From assembly GCF_000018545.1 (NCBI RefSeq), contig NC_012587.1, positions 3,376,001-3,440,000 of the forward strand: 64,000 nt of DNA, in the 5' to 3' direction. This document shows, piece after piece, positions 57,496-64,000 of this stretch. The position numbers were made by a program, and so were the translations under genes. The DNA comes from Sinorhizobium fredii NGR234 (GTDB lineage Bacteria; Pseudomonadota; Alphaproteobacteria; Rhizobiales; Rhizobiaceae). The stretch's first letter is position 1; every line of letters begins with the position of its first letter. Under the pieces are notes generated by a model that saw nothing but the letters and a program-made list of their open reading frames with translations, did no database searches and was not told where the DNA came from.

Positions 57496-58074
57496 ATGGC
57501 GAAGAATGAAGGCCAGATCGTTATCAAAAAATACGCTAACCGGCGGCTCTACAATACCGGCACGAGCACCTATGTGACCCTCGACGATCTGGCCGTGATG
57601 GTGAAGAGGGGCGAGGACTTCATCGTGCAGGATGCCAAGTCGGGCGAAGACATCACGCATTCGGTCCTGACGCAGATCATCTTCGAACAGGAATCAAAAA
57701 CCGGCAACACGCTCCTGCCGATTTCCTTCCTGCGCCAGCTCATCTCCTTCTACGGCGACCAGATGCAGATGGTCGTGCCGAGCTATCTTGAACATTCGAT
57801 GCAGGCCTTCACCGAGCAGCAGTCGCAGATGCGCGAACAGATCAACAAGGCCTTCGGCGACTCGCCGCTCGGCAAGAACCTGCAGGTGCCCTTGCAACTG
57901 GTCGAGGAGCAGGTCCGGCGCAACACCGAAATGTTTCATCAGGCCATGCAGATGTTCTCGCCCTTCATGGCCGCTCCTCCGGCCAAGGAGACCAAGAAGG
58001 CGGAGGCGAAGGACATCGACGAGCTCAAGGAGCAGCTGCGCGCCTTGCAGACGAAGCTCGACAATTTGGGCTGA
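57496..58074 (+). CDS. phaR: Polyhydroxyalkanoate synthesis regulator PhaR
   Basis: A 192-residue DNA-binding protein, divergent from phbAB. The N-terminal PHB/PHA accumulation regulator domain is IVIKKYANRRLYNTGTSTYVTLDDLAVMVKRGEDFIVQDAKSGEDIT (in pieces), followed by the conserved LTQIIFEQESKTGNTLLPISFLRQLISFYGDQMQ. The C-terminus holds helices and a short coiled coil (DELKEQLRALQTKLDNL). PhaR binds PHB granules and represses phasin and central carbon genes. The ATG at 57496 follows AAGAGGAGACCCTG, a good ribosome site. The junction behind it with rpmF holds GC-rich palindromes. Confidence 0.95.
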   Translation: MAKNEGQIVIKKYANRRLYNTGTSTYVTLDDLAVMVKRGEDFIVQDAKSGEDITHSVLTQIIFEQESKTGNTLLPISFLRQLISFYGDQMQMVVPSYLEHSMQAFTEQQSQMREQINKAFGDSPLGKNLQVPLQLVEEQVRRNTEMFHQAMQMFSPFMAAPPAKETKKAEAKDIDELKEQLRALQTKLDNLG

Positions 58075-58112
58075 GAGTCCCGGCGAATCTCGTGATCGCG
58101 ATCTTACGGCAA

Positions 58113-58247
58113 ATGCCCCTCTCCTCGGGTTTAACCCGAGGACTAGCCCTCTCCCCGCAAGCGGGGAGAGGGGACTTGCGCGGCCGCCACGATTCCCCTT
58201 CGCCCCGCTAGCGGGGAGAAGGTGGCCGGCAGGCCGGATGAGGGGCA
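58113..58247. repeat. GC-rich palindromes, convergent-junction family (L)
   Basis: The block contains CCTCGGGTTTAACCCGAGG, then CCCTCTCCCCGC-AA-GCGGGGAGAGGG, then CGCCCCGCTAGCGGGGAG followed by the right arm AAGGTGGCCGGCAGGCCGG. It lies between phaR and rpmF, which converge. Confidence 0.8.
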
Positions 58248-58285
58248 GTCGCTCACGCCAGCAGCCGTAATCCTATCACTCCAAT

Positions 58286-58313
58286 AAAAAAGGGCCGGCA
58301 GAGCCGACCCTTC
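58286..58313 (-). terminator. Rho-independent terminator of rpmF
   Basis: On the minus strand GGGTCGGC pairs with GCCGGCCC (one G-T pair) around TCT, followed by TTTTTT, 27 bp behind the rpmF stop. Confidence 0.88.
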
Positions 58314-58339
58314 TCATTTCCTCCGCACACGAAGAGCGC

Positions 58340-58525
58340 TTATGCGCTTTCCTTCGGCGTCAGGACCTGACGGCCGCGGTACATGCCGGTCTTCAGGTCG
58401 ATGTGGTGCGGGCGGCGCAGTTCGCCGGAGTTCTTGTCTTCGACGTAGGTCGGAGCCTTGAGGGCGTCAGCGGAACGGCGCATGCCACGCTTGGACGGGC
58501 TCGTTTTTCTTTTGGGTACAGCCAT
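58340..58525 (-). CDS. rpmF: 50S ribosomal protein L32 (bL32)
   Basis: A 61-residue ribosomal protein with the family start [22 protein letters not shown] and the later [22 protein letters not shown]. There are no zinc cysteines, as is usual for alphaproteobacterial L32. The ATG at 58525 is preceded by GAGAATGAA; a start four codons earlier is less likely. It is monocistronic, between the palindromic junction with phaR and a 176-bp gap to the GST gene. Confidence 0.96.
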
Positions 58526-58701
58526 TTCATTCTCCACTTATCGGGCAAAACACTGTTCAGCAGCCGAAAATGGCCGGGTCAAACAGATGTCGATCTCGGA
58601 ATTTCGCGCGCTTATACATGCCCGACCACGGTTTGACCAGTCCCTGCGCGCAAATTTTCGAATCGGCCAGCAGGCGCAACCGCCGGCACTCCTTGAGAAC
58701 C

Positions 58702-59349
58702 TCAGGCCTCGTCCTCCGGCACGATCCACGGTTCCGCCCTTGCGGCTTCCTCCCATTTGCGGAAGGCCGGATGCGCCTTGACCGCCTCCATATAGGCGAG
58801 CGTCCCCGGATCGGTCGTCAATTCGTAGACCTCCAGGCGGTTGACGACCGGGGCGAACATCGCGTCGGCGGCGGTGAAGCGGCCGAAGAGGAACGGTCCG
58901 CCGGAGCGGGCGATCGCCTCGCGCCAGATCGTTTCGATCCGCGCGACATCGTCCATCACGCCGTCGGGAAGGGCAATCGCCTTCACCGGCCGGCGGATGT
59001 TCATCGGGCAGGCGCCGCGCAGCGCCCGGAAGCCGGCAAGCATCTCCATCGAATAGCTGCGCGCCCGGGCCCGGTCCTCGCGGTTCTCGGGCCAGATACC
59101 GGCATCCGGAAAAAGCTCCGCGACATATTCGATGATGGCCAGCGATTCCCAGACGCGGATTTCTCCGTGGTGGAGCACCGGCACGCGACCCGTCGGCGAA
59201 ATCTCGCGAAAACGCGGATTGCCCGCCGGAAAGTCGAAGGGGATGACGACGTCTTCGAACGGGATGCCGCAGCCTTCGAGCGCCAGCCATGGCCTAAGCG
59301 ACCAGGACGAATAATTCTTGTTGCCGACATAAAGAACGAGCTTGGCCAT
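58702..59349 (-). CDS. Glutathione S-transferase family protein
   Basis: A 215-residue protein. The thioredoxin-like N-terminal domain has YVGNKNYSSWSLRPWLALE near residue 7, with the SSWSLR catalytic-serine context of the zeta-like/YfcF subgroup, SPTGRVPVL near 51 and VWESLAIIEYVAELFP near 66, which binds the glutamyl part of glutathione. The C-terminal helical domain follows (FLFGRFTAADAMFAPVVNRLEVYEL). The substrate is unknown. It is a single gene between rpmF and mtgA. Confidence 0.92.
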   Translation of the reverse strand: MAKLVLYVGNKNYSSWSLRPWLALEGCGIPFEDVVIPFDFPAGNPRFREISPTGRVPVLHHGEIRVWESLAIIEYVAELFPDAGIWPENREDRARARSYSMEMLAGFRALRGACPMNIRRPVKAIALPDGVMDDVARIETIWREAIARSGGPFLFGRFTAADAMFAPVVNRLEVYELTTDPGTLAYMEAVKAHPAFRKWEEAARAEPWIVPEDEA

Positions 59350-59422
59350 AGATCCCCCATTGCGCTGATTGGCCAGAGGATTGCCACATCACCGGCGACA
59401 ACACCAATGAATTGCCTTCATC

Positions 59423-60196
59423 TCAATCATAAAGACATGTGATGTAGCCGCCGGACCGGCTGGCGCGGCGCTCGATCACCGAGGCAAGGCGCCTGAGGCC
59501 CCGCCCCGGCTTGCCGGCATTGCGATCGATCGGGTTGGGGAGCGCCACGGCAAGCAGCGCGGCCTGGCGGCGCGAGAGCTTCGCGGCGGAAACCCCGAAA
59601 TGATGCCGCGCGGCGGCCTCGATGCCGTAGATGCCGTCGCCCCACTCGGCGACGTTCAGGTAGATTTCCATCATCCGCCGCTTGCTCCAGACGAGATCGG
59701 CGACGACGGCAAGCGGCAGTTCCATGCCCTTGCGAATGAAGGAGCGCCCGTTCCAGAGATAGAGGTTCTTGACCGTCTGCATCGGGATGGTGCTTGCGCC
59801 GCGCGTCTGTTCGCCGTCCAGGGCGTCCTCGACGACGCCGCGCATCTGGCCCCAATCGACTCCGTTATGAGCGCAGAACTGGCCGTCCTCGGACATCATC
59901 ACCGACTGGACGAGGACCGGGGCGATGTCGTCGAACTCCACCCATTGCCGGTCGTAGCCGCGCAGCAGCACGAGGTCGCGCAGCATCAATGTCGAGACCG
60001 GATGGATGAAGCCGGTGAGATAGACGAAGATCAGCAGATAGGGGAGCAGGAGAATGGAAAGCGCCGCGAGAATGAAACGCCGGCGCCGTGTTCGCCAGGT
60101 GCGGCGCAGCGCGGACCAGCGGCCGGCGGGCAACTCGCCCTCCTCACGTTCGTGCGGAACGATGTCCACGGCCTGACTGTCCACCCCTCTGTCCAT
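59423..60196 (-). CDS. mtgA: Monofunctional peptidoglycan transglycosylase MtgA
   Basis: A 257-residue glycosyltransferase family 51 enzyme that polymerises lipid II. A single membrane helix lies near residues 42-62 ([22 protein letters not shown]) after a basic stretch. The catalytic glutamate is in [15 protein letters not shown] near residue 100, followed by [31 protein letters not shown] and [28 protein letters not shown], all family motifs (read in pieces). It lacks a transpeptidase domain. The ATG at 60196 follows three tandem mini-units with a start, one codon and a stop. It is divergent from ispA. Confidence 0.93.
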   Translation of the reverse strand: MDRGVDSQAVDIVPHEREEGELPAGRWSALRRTWRTRRRRFILAALSILLLPYLLIFVYLTGFIHPVSTLMLRDLVLLRGYDRQWVEFDDIAPVLVQSVMMSEDGQFCAHNGVDWGQMRGVVEDALDGEQTRGASTIPMQTVKNLYLWNGRSFIRKGMELPLAVVADLVWSKRRMMEIYLNVAEWGDGIYGIEAAARHHFGVSAAKLSRRQAALLAVALPNPIDRNAGKPGRGLRRLASVIERRASRSGGYITCLYD

Positions 60197-60200
60197 GCCC

Positions 60201-60254
60201 CCACTCTTATTTCATGGCCCACTCTTATGTCATGGCCCCACTCTTATTTCACGG
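60201..60254 (-). repeat. Three tandem 17-bp units before mtgA, each a start-codon-stop mini ORF
   Basis: CCACTCTTATTTCATGG, CCACTCTTATGTCATGG and CCACTCTTATTTCACGG start at 60201, 60219 and 60238. On the minus strand they read GTG-AAA-TAA, ATG-ACA-TAA and ATG-AAA-TAA, each followed by GAGTGGGxxC and the next start codon; the last one leads into the mtgA ATG. Confidence 0.85.
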
Positions 60255-60381
60255 ATCGCGAAAGTTGAACGGCCTTTCTTGGAAAAGACAAGGCGCCTGT
60301 GCGCTCATCCCGTACAAAACGCGCGGCCTCAGACGCGAAAGTCCGTTGAAAGCCGCTCTCCCCCGTGCCAAAGAGCCTCTC

Positions 60382-61296
60382 ATGCAAGACGAGACACCAT
60401 TTTTTCCGGAACGCCTCAAGGCCGCGGCGCTGGCGGTGGAGAGCCTGCTTTCGAACCTCCTCGGGCCTTCCGCCCAAGCGGACGAAATCGCCCGGCCGGC
60501 TCAGCTCCTCGATGCCATGCGCCATGGCGTGCTCAACGGCGGCAAGCGACTGCGCCCCTTCCTCGTCGCCGAAAGCACCGCCCTGCTCGGCGGCAGCGCC
60601 GATGCGGCGCTCCGGATCGGCGCGGCGCTCGAATGCGTGCATTGCTATTCGCTCGTCCATGACGACCTGCCGGCGATGGACGACGACGACCTGAGGCGCG
60701 GCCAGCCGACCGTGCATATCGCCTTCGACGAAGCGACCGCCATTCTCGCCGGCGACAGCCTGCTGACCTTCGCCTTCGACATTGTCGCCGCGCCGGAAAC
60801 GCCGCTCTCCGATGGCCAGAAGACGGCGCTCGTGCTGGCACTGGCCCGCGCCGCCGGTCTTGGCGGCATGGCAGGCGGCCAGGCGCTCGACCTCGCGGCC
60901 GAGAAGACCGCGCCCGACGAGGCGGCGATCGTCACGCTGCAGGCGATGAAGACCGGCGCCCTCATCCGCTTCGCCTGCGAGGCAGGGGCGATCATCGCCG
61001 ACGCGGGCCTCGAGGACCGCCGACGGCTGCGCGCCTTCGGCGAGAAGATCGGCCTTGCCTTCCAGCTTGCCGACGACCTTCTCGACCTCACCGCCGATGC
61101 CGAGGCGATGGGCAAGGCGACCGGCAAGGATGCCGCCCGCGGCAAAGGCACCCTCGTCGGCCTCCATGGCCAGGCCTGGGCCGAGCGCCAGCTCGAAGGC
61201 CTGGTGACCGAGGCCAAAGAGCTGCTTCGGCCCTACGGCGCCCGTTCGGCCATTCTTGTCGAAGCCGCCCGCTTCGTTGCCAATCGCAGGAACTGA
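60382..61296 (+). CDS. ispA: Polyprenyl synthetase (farnesyl diphosphate synthase type)
   Basis: A 304-residue prenyltransferase. The first aspartate-rich motif is [14 protein letters not shown] near residue 93, the second is DDLLDLT near 235. The residues before the first motif (YSLVHDDL) fit short-chain synthases making C15 products. It probably gives farnesyl diphosphate for undecaprenyl and quinone synthesis. The ATG at 60382 gives the family start ([12 protein letters not shown]); the frame is open further upstream through the mtgA divergent region. hisC follows after 4 bp, and ispG of the MEP pathway lies 1.3 kb on. Confidence 0.92.
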   Translation: MQDETPFFPERLKAAALAVESLLSNLLGPSAQADEIARPAQLLDAMRHGVLNGGKRLRPFLVAESTALLGGSADAALRIGAALECVHCYSLVHDDLPAMDDDDLRRGQPTVHIAFDEATAILAGDSLLTFAFDIVAAPETPLSDGQKTALVLALARAAGLGGMAGGQALDLAAEKTAPDEAAIVTLQAMKTGALIRFACEAGAIIADAGLEDRRRLRAFGEKIGLAFQLADDLLDLTADAEAMGKATGKDAARGKGTLVGLHGQAWAERQLEGLVTEAKELLRPYGARSAILVEAARFVANRRN

Positions 61297-61300
61297 GTTC

Positions 61301-62356
61301 ATGAGCAAATTCTGGTCGCCGATCGTATCCACGCTGAAACCCTATGTTCCGGGCGAACAGCCGCGTATCGCGAATCTCGTCAAGCTCAACACCAATGAAA
61401 GCCCCTACGGACCCTCCGAACAGGCGCTCGAAGCCATCCGGGCGGCGGCAAACGCCGATCTGCGGCTCTATCCGGACCCGGTCGCGCTCGGCCTGAGGGA
61501 GGCGATCGCCGCACGATACGGCATCTCGGCCGGCGAAGTCTTCGTCGGCAACGGTTCCGACGAGGTGCTGGCCCATGCCTTCGCCGCGCTGCTGAACCAC
61601 GACGCGCCGCTGCTCTATCCGGATATTTCCTACAGCTTCTATCCGACCTATGCCGGCCTGTTCGACATCGAGGCGATCGAAGTGCCGCTCGATGCGGCCT
61701 TCCGCATCGATATCGCCGACTACCGCCGCGCCTCAGGCGCGATCATCCTGCCCAATCCCAATGCGCCGACCGGCATCGGCCTGCCGCTCGCCGAGATCGA
61801 GAGGCTGGTCGCCGAGCATCCCGACCAGCCGGTGGTGATCGACGAGGCCTATGTCGACTTCGGCGGTGAATCGGCGATTGCGCTCGTCCCGAAATACGCC
61901 AACCTGCTGGTCGTCCAGACCTTCTCCAAGTCACGCGCGCTGGCGGGCCTGCGCGTCGGCTTCGCGATCGGCCAGCGGGTGCTGATCGAGGCGCTGGAAC
62001 GGGTCAAGGACAGCTTCAACTCCTACCCGCTCGGTCGCGCCGCCCAGGCCGGCGCGACCGCCGCGATCCAGGACGACACATGGTTCGAGGCGACGCGCGG
62101 CAAGATCATCGCGACGCGTGCGGGGTTGACGAGCGAGCTGGAAAAGCGCGGCTTCGAGGTCCTGCCGTCGCAGGCGAATTTCGTCTTTGCCCGTCATCCA
62201 AGCCATGCCGGACAGACGCTCGCGGCCAAGTTGCGGGAGCGCGCGGTGATCGTCCGCCATTTCGCCAAGCCGCGGATTTCCGATTTCCTGCGCATCACCA
62301 TCGGCACCGACGAGGAATGCAAAAGGCTGGTTGCAGCACTCGACGAGATTCTTTGA
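61301..62356 (+). CDS. hisC: Histidinol-phosphate aminotransferase HisC
   Basis: A 351-residue class I/II PLP enzyme that converts imidazole-acetol phosphate and glutamate in histidine synthesis. The N-terminal pattern [32 protein letters not shown] (in pieces), LPNPNAPTG near residue 150, [16 protein letters not shown] near 180 and the PLP lysine region [16 protein letters not shown] near 207 are present. Rhizobia usually have more than one hisC, so this copy could also serve aromatic amino acids. It starts four bases behind ispA and is followed by palindromes. Confidence 0.94.
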   Translation: MSKFWSPIVSTLKPYVPGEQPRIANLVKLNTNESPYGPSEQALEAIRAAANADLRLYPDPVALGLREAIAARYGISAGEVFVGNGSDEVLAHAFAALLNHDAPLLYPDISYSFYPTYAGLFDIEAIEVPLDAAFRIDIADYRRASGAIILPNPNAPTGIGLPLAEIERLVAEHPDQPVVIDEAYVDFGGESAIALVPKYANLLVVQTFSKSRALAGLRVGFAIGQRVLIEALERVKDSFNSYPLGRAAQAGATAAIQDDTWFEATRGKIIATRAGLTSELEKRGFEVLPSQANFVFARHPSHAGQTLAAKLRERAVIVRHFAKPRISDFLRITIGTDEECKRLVAALDEIL

Positions 62357-62398
62357 AGCGGGGGCCGGCGACGGGGTGAAAAGAAGAACGGCATGTCT

Positions 62399-62573
62399 GG
62401 CCCCTCACCCTGACCCTCTCCCCGCGCGCGGGACGCGCGCGGGGAGAGGGGACTTGGACGGCGCGGCATACCTTTTCCGCTCACGGTATCTTAGGCTCGG
62501 ATCGGCGACGCCGCCGCGCGTCCCCTTCGCCCCGCTTGCGGGGAGAAGGTGGCCGGCAGGCCGGATGAGGGGC
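62399..62573. repeat. GC-rich palindromes, convergent-junction family (M)
   Basis: The first, 62415-62450, pairs CCTCTCCCCGCGCGCG with CGCGCGCGGGGAGAGG. The second, 62521-62573, is CGCCCCGC-TT-GCGGGGAG with the right arm GGTGGCCGGCAGGCCGGATG, the same as in block L. Together they fill the hisC-ispG convergent junction. Confidence 0.8.
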
Positions 62574-62606
62574 GATTCGGACCGGGTAACTGGTTGACGC
62601 GAAGCG

Positions 62607-63860
<1,254 letters not shown>

Positions 63861-64000
63861 GAAGGCCTCTTCGTAGTCCCATTTGCGGGACGGATCCTCG
63901 TCCCAAGCATTCGCCTTTCAGGTGGCGAAGGAAAGCGTGCTTGTCAACGGCAACATCATGTGCTGACGGCGAATTGATGGCAGGGTAGGTGTCGAGCGCG

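Overview
The window looks like chromosomal DNA of a Rhizobiales alphaproteobacterium, most likely of the Ensifer/Sinorhizobium group. The reasons are the high GC content, the frequent TTG and GTG starts, the gene families (phbAB with phaR, an RpoH2-type sigma factor, UPF0314/DUF2585, DUF2794, IalB, a CarD-like regulator), the RIME-type mosaic repeats between genes and a TPP riboswitch in front of thiBPQ. I see no prophage, insertion sequence, CRISPR array, tRNA or rRNA gene. Most of the DNA is core housekeeping sequence, and the unusual material lies between genes and inside ftsY.

Layout. 1-4570 (+): EVE-domain protein end, a protein methyltransferase, rplS, an amino-acid ABC receptor and permease, a TauE/SafE-type exporter. 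4552-9113 (-): trmD, rimM, rpsP, chorismate mutase, ffh, a MarR regulator. 9243-15781 (+): metallo-hydrolase, dapF, mtaB, ftsY, a YciB-type septation protein, DUF2585. 15802-19193 (-): a hypothetical gene and the cytochrome c maturation genes ccmGDCBA. 19463-23921 (+): acnA, DUF1223, DUF2794. 24046-28945 (-): acetyltransferase, Bax-inhibitor-like protein with a ybhL-type leader, a YbbP/YbbA ABC exporter. 29014-36245: arylesterase, thpR, a tyrosine phosphatase, pterin dehydratase, YkvA, IalB, rlmN, LysE, argG. 36305-41152 (-): drug efflux pump with its MarR regulator, ABC-F protein, thiamine diphosphokinase, acetyltransferase. 41312-48035 (+): TPP riboswitch, thiBPQ, M48 lipoprotein protease, class C beta-lactamase. 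48060-57270 (-): rpoH2, carD-like gene, fdxA, S4 protein, Suv3-like helicase, phbB, phbA. 57496-63860: phaR, rpmF, GST, mtgA, ispA, hisC, ispG.

How genes work together. The window holds both SRP-pathway GTPases (ffh, ftsY), the ribosome-linked set rplS-trmD-rimM-rpsP, a full thiamine uptake and activation set, a PHB synthesis pair divergent from its regulator, and a cytochrome c maturation set with an FNR/FixK-type box in front of ccmC.

Most notable signals. (1) Fifteen GANTC (CcrM) sites lie within 297 bp of non-coding DNA at 54820-55116. (2) Four nearly identical palindromic repeat units of alternating orientation are translated in frame within the acidic N-terminal region of ftsY, in what looks like a duplicated module. 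(3) Two other repeat families split by junction type: RIME-like elements occur only between co-directional genes, while GC-rich ccccgc/gcgggg palindromes fill all four convergent junctions longer than 100 bp, one of them as a perfect 74-bp palindrome. (4) Three tandem start-codon/one-codon/stop units directly precede mtgA. I found no convincing multi-gene system of unknown type.
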